Part shown: positions 1-6,867 of the stretch, one piece after another | Position numbering within the stretch: the first letter of the stretch is position 1 | Layout: the number at the start of each line of letters is the position of its first letter | Assembly: GCF_001406815.1 (NCBI RefSeq) | Contig: NZ_CVRR01000019.1 | Coordinates: 1 to 64,000, forward strand | Length of the DNA: 64,000 nt | Direction of reading: 5' to 3' | Source: Roseburia faecis | GTDB taxonomy: Bacteria > Bacillota > Clostridia > Lachnospirales > Lachnospiraceae | Notes under the pieces: generated by a model | Told to the model about the DNA's origin: nothing | Databases searched by the model: none | What the model saw: only the letters and a program-made list of their open reading frames with translations | Position numbers and translations under genes: made by a program

Positions 1-2
1 TT

Positions 3-1175
3 GTGATTGAGACTACCACAGTAATATTTACATTCTGTATAAATATGCTCAATCATTCCATATTAAATCTAGTAGTCTGGGGAGTTTTGACGGGGATTAT
101 AGCATATGTTCTGTATTATGAGGATATAGATAAACCCTTAAGACGTATTATTGAATGTGAAGCATTAGTATTTTGTATGTCTGTCTGTGAATCATTAGGA
201 GTTATTCTTTTACAATGTATTTTACAAGCCGCAGATATAAAAAATGTGAATGAAACTATGCTTTATTGCCTTGAGGTAACATTTTCAAAGGTGATACTTA
301 TTTTTTTGTATTACACATTCATAAACAGGTTTGTGAAAAAAAGTGATGTCCCTTATTCAAATACACGGTACATCATGTATGGAATTATACTTCTATACAG
401 TCTGATTAACATGAGTGTAATTGTAGAGAATTTTAAAAATGGAGAAGAAAATTATTTGTGTGCAGTCAACATGGGATGTATTGTTCTGGCAGATTTATAC
501 CTTTTATATTTTGTAAAAATGGCAGATGAAAAGAACTATTACGAAAAGCAGTTGATCGCATTAGAGCAGCAGGCAAAGGTACAATACGAATACTATTTGA
601 CCCAGGCAAAAAAGTATGATCAAACCATTCAGATATTACATGATGTAAATAAGCATATTAAAGCAATCGAAGGGTTATATGGTGCAGAGCAGGAAAAAAC
701 GGCAGGAGAATATGCAACAAAGATCAGAGAGTTGTTGAAGCCGCTCATTCCGGTTCAATACACAGAAAATCCGATCTTGAATATACTTCTTACTGATAAA
801 GAATCTGTTATGAGAGAAAAGGGGATTTCAGTAACAATAAAGATAGATAATGTGAATTTGAATTTCATTGAACCAATCGACATTACAACTATTTTTGGAA
901 ATTTATTAGATAATGCGATTGAAGCAACAGAAAAGCTGAAAGGCGAGAAATATATTTGCATTAAGATTGGCTCATATCATAAGATGATAGTTGTCAGCAT
1001 TGAAAATAATTGTAATGAAGTAAAGTGGAAAAATGGTTTTCCAGTATCAAATAAAGGAAAAAATGGTGGAATAGGACTGCTGAATGTTCAGAGCAGTATA
1101 AAAAAATATGATGGAGATTTAACATTGAAGAATGATGGAAATAAATTTGCTGCTGAGTTATTCCTTAATTCATAA
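3..1175 (+). CDS. AgrC-like GHKL sensor histidine kinase
   Basis: Membrane sensor kinase of the AgrC/ComD type, expected to sense a cyclic peptide and phosphorylate a LytTR response regulator. The first half (about residues 10-175) is a run of hydrophobic helices. A coiled segment follows and leads to the phospho-acceptor motif LHDVNKHI with His213. The C-terminal GHKL ATPase shows an N box (FGNLLDNAIEAT) and a G box (GGIGLLNV). The GTG at position 3 is at the window edge, so the true start may lie upstream; the family is usually a little longer. No response regulator is visible in the window and it probably lies upstream. An AgrB and two AgrD genes 4.5 to 5.5 kb downstream make this the likely receptor. 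Confidence 0.85.
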   Translation: MIETTTVIFTFCINMLNHSILNLVVWGVLTGIIAYVLYYEDIDKPLRRIIECEALVFCMSVCESLGVILLQCILQAADIKNVNETMLYCLEVTFSKVILIFLYYTFINRFVKKSDVPYSNTRYIMYGIILLYSLINMSVIVENFKNGEENYLCAVNMGCIVLADLYLLYFVKMADEKNYYEKQLIALEQQAKVQYEYYLTQAKKYDQTIQILHDVNKHIKAIEGLYGAEQEKTAGEYATKIRELLKPLIPVQYTENPILNILLTDKESVMREKGISVTIKIDNVNLNFIEPIDITTIFGNLLDNAIEATEKLKGEKYICIKIGSYHKMIVVSIENNCNEVKWKNGFPVSNKGKNGGIGLLNVQSSIKKYDGDLTLKNDGNKFAAELFLNS

Positions 1176-1210
1176 AAGAGCATTTTTGGCTATTTTTTTG
1201 TAAAAAGTCT

Positions 1211-1254
1211 TACTTCGTGCAAAAAAATCGTACTTGGTGCAGAAAAGGTAAAAT
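1211..1254 (+). promoter_or_regulatory. Direct-repeat operator and promoter, copy 1
   Basis: Two 10-bp direct repeats, TACTTCGTGC (1211-1220) and TACTTGGTGC (1231-1240), lie at exact 20-bp pitch. They are followed 8 bp later by a -10-like TAAAAT (1249-1254). The second repeat covers the -35 region. The whole module, plus a downstream TGTCGATAGAAAAA, recurs upstream of agrD at 5588-5631. LytTR-family regulators bind direct repeats of about one-turn-doubled spacing near -35, so an activator site is inferred. Confidence 0.6.
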
Positions 1255-1479
1255 ATCAGAAGGGGTGTGTCGATAGAAAAAAATAAAGTGGATGATACAT
1301 ATAAAAAATTTAATGATGGGAGGTTTCGCTTATGTCAAGAATTACGGACTACGGTTTACACACTTGACAATATTCCTTTGAGGCGAACAATGATCCGAAT
1401 GTTGCTGCAAAGGGAAGATAAAATAGCAGAAAATTGTAATGGATAAAAAAGGACACCTATAAAAATGGAGGAAAAATAC
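1255..1479 (+). other. Leader region between operator copy 1 and a secreted-protein gene
   Basis: No gene is recognised here. Two overlapping small reading frames are visible. A GTG-started 59-codon frame runs 1267-1446. A well-primed 11-codon ATG frame runs 1332-1367, with GGGAGG about 10 bp upstream. Either could be a leader peptide or a decayed gene. The region ends with one arm (1447-1460) of an inverted repeat whose other arm follows the next gene. Confidence 0.3.
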
Positions 1480-1982
1480 ATGAAGAAAATATTTAAAATA
1501 ATATCATTAGTTATGATGATGGTAATGTGCTTTTCAGTAACGGCATTTGCCGCAGAAACAGATGAAACAAGTAATTTAAAGGTTTCTTTTACGGATGAAG
1601 GAATGATAAATACAGTTGATGAAGATGTGACACCTGGAATTTCAGTTCGAGCTCCTGCACCAGCAGTGTCGAGCGTAAAGGTAGTTGCAGCGCAAATAAA
1701 AAGTGATGGATATGTGTATGTTACAGTGCAGGTAGCTGGATATGGGAAAAATATTTATGCGACATATGATGGATCGCAATGCTATGTATCTTCAACAACT
1801 TCTGTTGGAAAGCCGATTGTGACAGGATATCTATATGAAGTAAAATGTGCTAAGGCAGTTGTTGGTTCACATAATTTTACATTTAGAATTACATCTGTAA
1901 ACTCACCGTGGAATACAATGTCTACAAGTTCAATAATAACAGTAAAATAAAAAACGAAAGTGTGTATAATAGGTGTCCTTTT
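1447..1982. repeat. 14-bp inverted repeat flanking a secreted-protein gene
   Basis: AAAAGGACACCTAT at 1447-1460 is the exact reverse complement of ATAGGTGTCCTTTT at 1969-1982. The arms sit just before the ribosome binding site and just after the stop codon of the gene at 1480-1950. In RNA they could pair the 5' and 3' untranslated regions. In DNA they could be ends of a small mobile or invertible cassette. Confidence 0.6.
1480..1950 (+). CDS. Small secreted protein, function unknown
   Basis: A 156-residue protein with a classical Sec signal peptide: MKKIFK, a hydrophobic core rich in Met and Val, and a likely AFA-A cleavage near residue 25. The mature part is rich in Val, Ser, Thr and Tyr and looks like a beta-sandwich, with no recognised motif. 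The ATG at 1480 is chosen over the in-frame ATG at 1465 because GGAGG lies inside the longer version at the right spacing. It is the first full gene after operator copy 1, so it may be a target of the peptide-sensing system. It could be a surface-displayed or antimicrobial protein; nothing decides this. Confidence 0.7.
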   Translation: MKKIFKIISLVMMMVMCFSVTAFAAETDETSNLKVSFTDEGMINTVDEDVTPGISVRAPAPAVSSVKVVAAQIKSDGYVYVTVQVAGYGKNIYATYDGSQCYVSSTTSVGKPIVTGYLYEVKCAKAVVGSHNFTFRITSVNSPWNTMSTSSIITVK

Positions 1983-2069
1983 ATAAAAAGCAATAAATCA
2001 CTTGGACCGTTATGGAGAGTGAGTAGATTCCGAATGACAGAGGAATGAAAATAATTGGAGGAAACGAAA

Positions 2070-2654
2070 ATGAGTATAGCAGGAATTAACGGTTATAATT
2101 ATTCAAATTATTATACAGGAACAAAAAGAAACACTGCGAAAGCGAACGGTATGAATTCCGGTTTGTTATCAAATGTAAGCAGTACATCTTCTAATATTAC
2201 ATTACATATGTCGGGAACAGAAGATAGTGGAAATGCATTAACAGCAGTAGGATTTCCGGATGGCAGTAGTGCATCTGTATATAAATCAGATGCATATGAT
2301 TCGGCAAACCCAGAATACAGGGTAAGATATTGGGACAAAGAAGGAAATTACACAGATACAAATGTACAGATAAATGATGTTGATCCAAGAAATGCAAGTT
2401 ATTTGGAAATGCTTGCATATACAACATATAGTGATGTAGAAGGCTTTACGAAAAATGCTTTTGGAGATTTCATGAATGCGGCTGGTGGTGTGAATGGCAA
2501 CATCACTTATGATTCTGACAGCATAAATGAAAAGAAAGACTATATGAGCATGATTAAAGAATTTATGCAGTTACAATATGATTCGAACAACTTATCAGGT
2601 TATCTGTCATATAAGGAATTGTATGATTACATAAATGACAGAACAGAGAGGTGA
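2070..2654 (+). CDS. Hypothetical protein, 194 aa
   Basis: I do not recognise the family with certainty. The start at 2070 follows TTGGAGGAAACGAAA, which favours it over an upstream in-frame TTG. The N-terminus (MSIAGINGYNYSNYY) is Ser/Asn/Tyr rich and unstructured, with no signal peptide or membrane helix. Such N-termini recall substrates of flagellar-type or other leaderless export, but this is only a resemblance. The C-terminal 60 residues look helical. It is followed 9 bp later by a second hypothetical gene of similar style and is probably cotranscribed with it. Confidence 0.6.
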   Translation: MSIAGINGYNYSNYYTGTKRNTAKANGMNSGLLSNVSSTSSNITLHMSGTEDSGNALTAVGFPDGSSASVYKSDAYDSANPEYRVRYWDKEGNYTDTNVQINDVDPRNASYLEMLAYTTYSDVEGFTKNAFGDFMNAAGGVNGNITYDSDSINEKKDYMSMIKEFMQLQYDSNNLSGYLSYKELYDYINDRTER

Positions 2655-2663
2655 TTCAATTAA

Positions 2664-3251
2664 ATGGAAATATCAAATAATTATAGCACAGCAAAAGTGT
2701 GGAACACATCGAATAAAAATGTTTCTAAATCTTCTAAAAAAAACAAATGGAAATTAACGGATTCTTTAAAAGAGAAGATTGTTGATCTGGCAAAAAAAGA
2801 TGCACAGGACAATGTATATATGGGAAATGCATTTATGAATTTGAGAAAGACGGAAGTAAGCAAAGTAGCCCCGAATAGAGCTGCTTTAATTGGAAAGTTT
2901 AGTCAATCAATGAATTCAGGTAATATGTCAGCAGTGAAAGAAGTTGAGGAAGCAGACAAAAAATGGCTCTGTATGCTGTTTGGAATACCTTATGAGGCAA
3001 AATATCAGGGAACAGGGACAGGCTCGGCAATTCATGTATACAATGAAGAGGGCGAAGAAGTTTTGACCTATACAGGGGGAGTAGGCTGGCAGGAAAAAGA
3101 AACAAAAGCAGAGTCACAGGTTCATTCAGCATTAAAAATGACATATTATGAGGCATTTAGTGAGGCGAGAAAAGCATTAAATAGTGAAGAAAAGACTGGT
3201 AGTGTAGGTGAAAACATAATATTGCAAGATAATTTTGATATGAAGGCATGA
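2664..3251 (+). CDS. Hypothetical protein, 195 aa
   Basis: Unrecognised soluble protein. The N-terminal 30 residues are Ser/Asn/Lys rich (SNYSTAKVWNTSNKNVSK is typical of the style). A helical region follows (TDSLKEKIVDLAKKDAQDN), then a Gly-rich patch (GTGTGSAI) and an acidic stretch. No signal peptide or transmembrane helix is visible. GAGGTG lies about 12 bp before the ATG. It lies directly between the 194-residue hypothetical gene and a secreted-protein gene. The N-terminal style also resembles the protein at 8402-9334, which suggests a small family of co-inherited proteins in this island. Confidence 0.6.
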   Translation: MEISNNYSTAKVWNTSNKNVSKSSKKNKWKLTDSLKEKIVDLAKKDAQDNVYMGNAFMNLRKTEVSKVAPNRAALIGKFSQSMNSGNMSAVKEVEEADKKWLCMLFGIPYEAKYQGTGTGSAIHVYNEEGEEVLTYTGGVGWQEKETKAESQVHSALKMTYYEAFSEARKALNSEEKTGSVGENIILQDNFDMKA

Positions 3252-3295
3252 AGTATGCAATTAAAATAAGGTCTATAATTTGGAGGAAAATATCT

Positions 3296-3802
3296 ATGTT
3301 TAATTTAAGCAAAAAGAAAATAAATAAAATAATGGCATTTGCTATAGCATTTACGATGCTGTTTGCATCTCAGGTAACAGCTTTTGCAGCAACTACATCA
3401 TCAAAAACTGTTACATCATCAAAGGCAATGTCTGTTGCATTGTTACCAGGAGTTACTGGAAATTCTAATACCATCACATTTAATTTTAACAGCTTACCAG
3501 ATAAAGCGATAGTAAAAGAAGTTGAAATTGACTGTTCAAATGCATCTGTTATTGGAGGAAAAGGAGCAATATTGGCAAAGAGCCTTACAATTACAAGTCC
3601 TAGTGGTGAAACACATACAGTTAGTTGGGGAAAAGGAAATGTAACGACAACCAACTTGTTCATTGCAGAAAAAGCAGCAGGTACATGGTCTGTGTATATG
3701 ACGGGAACTAATATTGCGTCGCCAAATCTTGGCTCGGCATTTATTGGAGGTACAAAATATTCATCTGTAAAAATGAAAGTATCTTATATTTTAGAAGATT
3801 AA
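3296..3802 (+). CDS. Small secreted protein, function unknown
   Basis: A 168-residue exported protein. The start at 3296 is preceded by TTGGAGGAAAATATCT, which is better than the long in-frame extension that begins inside the previous gene. The N-terminus MFNLSKKKINK is followed by a hydrophobic core and an AFA-A signal peptidase site near residue 31. The mature part is beta-rich and Ser/Thr rich, with repeated KTVTSSKAMS-like stretches. A related style is seen in the secreted protein at 1480-1950. The function cannot be read from the sequence. Confidence 0.65.
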   Translation: MFNLSKKKINKIMAFAIAFTMLFASQVTAFAATTSSKTVTSSKAMSVALLPGVTGNSNTITFNFNSLPDKAIVKEVEIDCSNASVIGGKGAILAKSLTITSPSGETHTVSWGKGNVTTTNLFIAEKAAGTWSVYMTGTNIASPNLGSAFIGGTKYSSVKMKVSYILED

Positions 3803-4208
3803 AATTATAAAGTACATTGGATATTTATAAGTTGCTTATGGAGAATACCAAATAATGTAAAAATATTGGATTCCAGAATATGTTTGACATTGTGACAGGG
3901 AGATTAGGAGTTGTTCTGATTTCCCTGTTATTTTATGTCTTGCTGAGAAATTGTAATAAAAAAATTCGTAGTAAGTGCAAAATTGTTGTTTTATTAAGTT
4001 AAATGGAATTTTTGTTTATTCTGTTTTGTATATGAGTTGTGAGTTTGTAATGAATATATTTAAAAAAGTAGAAAAAACTGGTATAATATAATAAAAAATT
4101 GGTTGTTGTTGAATGAAATCTCAGAATTTAAAAAAGTAGGCAGTGTTGTATTATGGTAATAATTATAGTAGTCTGCTGTACTAAATAAAACGCAAAGGGG
4201 GAAAAGTT
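3803..4208 (+). other. 406-bp intergenic region with hairpin and weak promoter signals
   Basis: No confident gene. ACAGGGA (3895-3901) and TCCCTGT (3922-3928) form a hairpin followed by TATTTTAT, a weak terminator for the upstream genes. A 40-codon frame at 3880-4002 (start MFDIVTGRLG, one hydrophobic segment) overlaps it but lacks a convincing ribosome site. TAGTAAGTGC at 3969-3978 resembles a half operator repeat. TATAAT at 4082-4087 is a candidate -10 for the next gene. Confidence 0.4.
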
Positions 4209-5267
4209 ATGTTTAAGAAGATGCCGGTATGTAGATTAATGATTTCCTGTCCTTCCGATGTGAAAACAGAGATAGAGATTATCAACAGAGTTGTGGATAA
4301 TATAAATGATTCCATTGGTTTTTCTATGAATATTTTTGTTAAGACATTGTATTGGTCAAAGAATGTTATGCCAGAAGCAGGAGAGTATCCACAAAGCATT
4401 ATTAATAAACAGATTTTAGATAAATCGGATGCAATTATTGCTATATTTGGTAATAGAATAGGAAGTCCTACACAACATTATGAATCAGGGACAATAGAAG
4501 AAATTGAATTGATGATACAGAAGGGAAAACAGGTATTTGTATATTTTTCTGATAAGCCAGTACGAAAAAGTGAAATTGATATGGAAGCGGAGACAAAGAT
4601 ACAGGCATTTAAGGAGAAATACAAGGACAGAGGAATATATGTTGTTTATGCTTCTGATGAGGAATTTAATGATTATGTCAGTATGCACCTTACACGCTAT
4701 CTTACAACGGAACTTGCAAATGAAGTAAATCGTGTGAATGAGCATACAAGATTTGACGATTCTATATCACAGAGAAAAGAAGTTGATTTAATTTACGATT
4801 ATACTAAGTTTTATGATATAAAACAGGTTAGTTCTTATACTGATTCAAATATTATGAAAATAAGAACACATAAAGATAGTTTTGAAATGGATATTGACAT
4901 AATCAATGTAAATAAAATAGAAAATAAGGAATTTGCAATGGCATTATTTGAATATGCTCCATGTGATAACTGGTCAGCTTTTTTTGAAGCAGGATATTTT
5001 TTTGAATTTGATGCGGCAAGTAGTGGCGATATAAGAGCTTTTCAATTGGAAATAAAAGATGATATACGAAATAAGGTAATTGATAGAACATTACAGGTTA
5101 GCTGCGAGGAAGAACATTTCCGAATATGGATTCCTTCTACAACAAGAGATTCAACTGCGTGGAAAAAAATATCGCAGGTTTGTTTTGTTGTATTTTTCAA
5201 TAGTACATATATTGATGGAGAAAAAGGTCTGTTGACAATCAGAAATCTTAAAATGGTGCCCCGATAG
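4209..5267 (+). CDS. DUF4062/TIR-like domain protein, possible defence or signalling effector
   Basis: A 352-residue soluble protein. Residues about 5-170 match the DUF4062 (TIR-like) pattern. There is an initial beta strand with a Ser-rich loop (RLMISCPSDV), an acidic region around the WSKNVMPEAGEYPQ motif, then SDAIIAIFGNRIGSPT and a conserved glutamate segment (SGTIEEIELM), then KQVFVYFS. This domain is found at the N-terminus of STAND and antiphage proteins. The C-terminal 150 residues look like a beta-sandwich ligand-binding module and lack an NTPase. The ribosome site is AAAGGGGG, 8 bp before the ATG. The gene is isolated, with its own likely promoter. A function in defence is an inference. 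Confidence 0.6.
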   Translation: MFKKMPVCRLMISCPSDVKTEIEIINRVVDNINDSIGFSMNIFVKTLYWSKNVMPEAGEYPQSIINKQILDKSDAIIAIFGNRIGSPTQHYESGTIEEIELMIQKGKQVFVYFSDKPVRKSEIDMEAETKIQAFKEKYKDRGIYVVYASDEEFNDYVSMHLTRYLTTELANEVNRVNEHTRFDDSISQRKEVDLIYDYTKFYDIKQVSSYTDSNIMKIRTHKDSFEMDIDIINVNKIENKEFAMALFEYAPCDNWSAFFEAGYFFEFDAASSGDIRAFQLEIKDDIRNKVIDRTLQVSCEEEHFRIWIPSTTRDSTAWKKISQVCFVVFFNSTYIDGEKGLLTIRNLKMVPR

Positions 5268-5587
5268 GATAATACTTTGAAAGTATGCAGAAAAGTCTGA
5301 AAGATATCGAGGAAAATCATGTAAGAGGTAATGATAGACTTATTTAGGTAGGTAAGCAATTTTCGGATTTAAAGCAGTAACAGAAAATTAAAATTGTAGA
5401 TAAGCAAATAAAATAATAGAAAAAATTATATGCATCTAATCCATTTGTGGTTTAGGTGCTATTTTTTTGACAATATGAATGCGATCGCTCGTAATATCAA
5501 TATGTTTATCAATAAAAATATATGAAGTAACAAAACAGATGATATTATATTCATCAGCATTTTGGCTTTTTAATAAGTGAAAAGTCT
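5268..5587. other. 320-bp intergenic region
   Basis: AT-rich sequence with no supported gene. A minus-strand open frame covers 5436-5684, but it starts inside the agrD ribosome site and has no ribosome site of its own. The part at about 5440-5570 has a protein-like composition and may be the remains of a decayed minus-strand gene. Confidence 0.3.
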
Positions 5588-5631
5588 TACTTCGTGCAAA
5601 AAAATCGTACTTGGTGCAAAAAAGGTAAAAT
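5588..5631 (+). promoter_or_regulatory. Direct-repeat operator and promoter, copy 2 (upstream of agrD)
   Basis: TACTTCGTGC (5588-5597) and TACTTGGTGC (5608-5617) lie at 20-bp pitch. The -10-like TAAAAT is at 5626-5631, 8 bp after the second repeat, as in copy 1 at 1211-1254. A TGTCGATAGAAAAA block follows in both copies. Its position before agrD1-agrB fits an autoinduction promoter. Confidence 0.65.
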
Positions 5632-5682
5632 TTTATAAGATGCTTGTCGATAGAAAAAGAAAAAATAAGGAGGTTTTCAAGC

Positions 5683-5829
5683 ATGAAAAAACTTAATGAT
5701 GTAGCATTGAAATTACTTGCAAAAGCAGCATATGCAAACGCAGAGAAAGAGGCAAATTCAGCGTGCCTGTTTATTGGCTATCAGCCTAAAATGCCACAGA
5801 AAGTAAAAGAACTGAAAGAAAGAAAATAA
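5683..5829 (+). CDS. agrD: AgrD-like cyclic peptide autoinducer precursor 1
   Basis: A 48-residue pro-peptide. It has an N-terminal amphipathic leader (MKKLNDVALKLLAKAAY), a Cys at position 28 followed by a hydrophobic stretch (SACLFIGY), and then the charged tail QPKMPQKVKELKERK. The Cys, hydrophobic core and QPxxP tail are the layout of cyclic lactone autoinducer precursors that AgrB trims and cyclises. The ATG at 5683 follows AAGGAGG with good spacing; an upstream TTG would absorb that site. It is 9 bp upstream of agrB and directly downstream of operator copy 2. Confidence 0.85.
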   Translation: MKKLNDVALKLLAKAAYANAEKEANSACLFIGYQPKMPQKVKELKERK

Positions 5830-5838
5830 TATTTTCCT

Positions 5839-6417
5839 ATGGACAAATTGCTGAAAAATGTTCTATCTTGCATGAGGACAAAAGGACTTCTGGATGAAAA
5901 TGAGGAAGATGTATATCGCTTTGGCTTAGAATGCTTATTGTTAGAGGTGGTACATTACTTGTCATACATAGTAATTGGTTTTGCTATGCGAATGATAATG
6001 CCCATGATTGTAACTGCAATGGTGTTAATACCATTGCGTAGAAAATCGGGTGGCTTTCATGCGAGAACAAGGAGTGGATGCTATTTATTTTCATGTTCCA
6101 TAGTTGTTGCGGTATGTTTATTGGATAAAATCATTTTTCCACTATGGTTATGTACTATAACTACATTTGGGGCAAATGCAATTATATTTGCATTTGCTCC
6201 AATAGAAAATGAAAATCGAACATTAGATCAAGAGGAACAGAAAAAATTTAGAAAACAGGCGTTAATAATTTTAGTATTGGCAGATATGGCAATTATTATA
6301 TCACACAAAATTCATATTGAAGTATGCCAGTGGTTATTAAACGGTATGATAGTTGCTGCACTACTGAATTTGTGTGGAAAAATTCAGACAAAATGCAAAT
6401 TAGAAAAAATATGGTAG
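5839..6417 (+). CDS. agrB: AgrB-like peptide-processing membrane endopeptidase
   Basis: A 192-residue polytopic membrane protein that cleaves and cyclises AgrD pro-peptides and helps export the product. The conserved catalytic pair is present as His74 and Cys81, in GGFHARTRSGC, seven residues apart as in staphylococcal AgrB. At least four hydrophobic segments surround this loop, and the basic RRKSGG lead-in is typical. It follows agrD1 closely with a weak ribosome site, which suggests translational coupling. A second AgrD gene 250 bp downstream may be a second substrate. Confidence 0.9.
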   Translation: MDKLLKNVLSCMRTKGLLDENEEDVYRFGLECLLLEVVHYLSYIVIGFAMRMIMPMIVTAMVLIPLRRKSGGFHARTRSGCYLFSCSIVVAVCLLDKIIFPLWLCTITTFGANAIIFAFAPIENENRTLDQEEQKKFRKQALIILVLADMAIIISHKIHIEVCQWLLNGMIVAALLNLCGKIQTKCKLEKIW

Positions 6418-6479
6418 GAACTATTGCTAAAGAGTGGAAAAAGGTAACAAAAAATTGTTTCCAATAAAAAATTATCGTT

Positions 6480-6677
6480 GTGTTGGAACAAACATACTTG
6501 TATAGACGAGAAGTTTTGAAATCGCTTTACAGGAGGGGCATAATACTTGGTTGTGTTATGTTAGAGACAGATAGGGTTTACATTAGTTACATGGCAATAG
6601 CTGTTATATTATGTGCAGCTTTGCTGTGTATAGCAAAAATTTTTAAACAGGAGGTGAGAGAGAATGAAGCAGGTTAA
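6480..6677 (+). CDS. Small membrane protein between agrB and agrD2 (uncertain)
   Basis: A frame of up to 65 codons with a GTG start. A shorter start at ATG 6558 gives about 39 residues. The C-terminal half has one clear transmembrane helix (YMAIAVILCAALLCIAKIF) followed by charged residues. It overlaps agrD2 by 14 bp, and the agrD2 ribosome site lies within it, so translation may be coupled. No family is recognised. Small helical membrane proteins do occur in agr-like loci, but this could be chance. Confidence 0.35.
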   Translation: MLEQTYLYRREVLKSLYRRGIILGCVMLETDRVYISYMAIAVILCAALLCIAKIFKQEVRENEAG

Positions 6678-6804
6678 TAAGAAAGTGTTGAAGGTTGTAG
6701 AACGTGTCATGAGAAAAGAAGCTGTATATGGGATAGATGGATTTCCACCTGCGTGTTTAGGAATATGGCATCAGCCGAAACGTCCGAACATTAAAAAAAG
6801 GTAA
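6664..6804 (+). CDS. AgrD-like cyclic peptide autoinducer precursor 2
   Basis: A 46-residue pro-peptide, easily missed by length cut-offs. The leader MKQVNKKVLKVVERVMRK is amphipathic. Cys31 lies in PPACLGIWHQPKRP, which aligns with the ACLFIGYQPKMP of AgrD1: Ala-Cys, then four mostly hydrophobic residues, then QPKxP. The tail NIKKR is basic. CAGGAGGTGAGAGAGA precedes the ATG. The different core (LGIW against LFIG) predicts a distinct cyclic signal. Both precursors presumably share the single AgrB in the window. Confidence 0.8.
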   Translation: MKQVNKKVLKVVERVMRKEAVYGIDGFPPACLGIWHQPKRPNIKKR

Positions 6805-6867
6805 AAGGTTATTGAAAATAATGTTCAAATTGTTGTACAAAATAAGCTTAGAAAGGCGGGAATTGAT

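Noticed and set aside
3949-3978. Third copy of the direct-repeat operator
   Set aside because: TAGTAAGTGC at 3969-3978 resembles one half, but the base pattern 20 bp upstream does not match.
3880-4002. 40-codon membrane-like small frame
   Set aside because: The ribosome site is poor and the frame overlaps a hairpin that better explains the sequence. Kept only as a note in the intergenic entry.
5436-5684. Minus-strand open frame of 82 codons upstream of agrD
   Set aside because: It starts inside the agrD ribosome site, has no ribosome site and covers the operator. Part of it may be a decayed gene, but there is no support for a live one.
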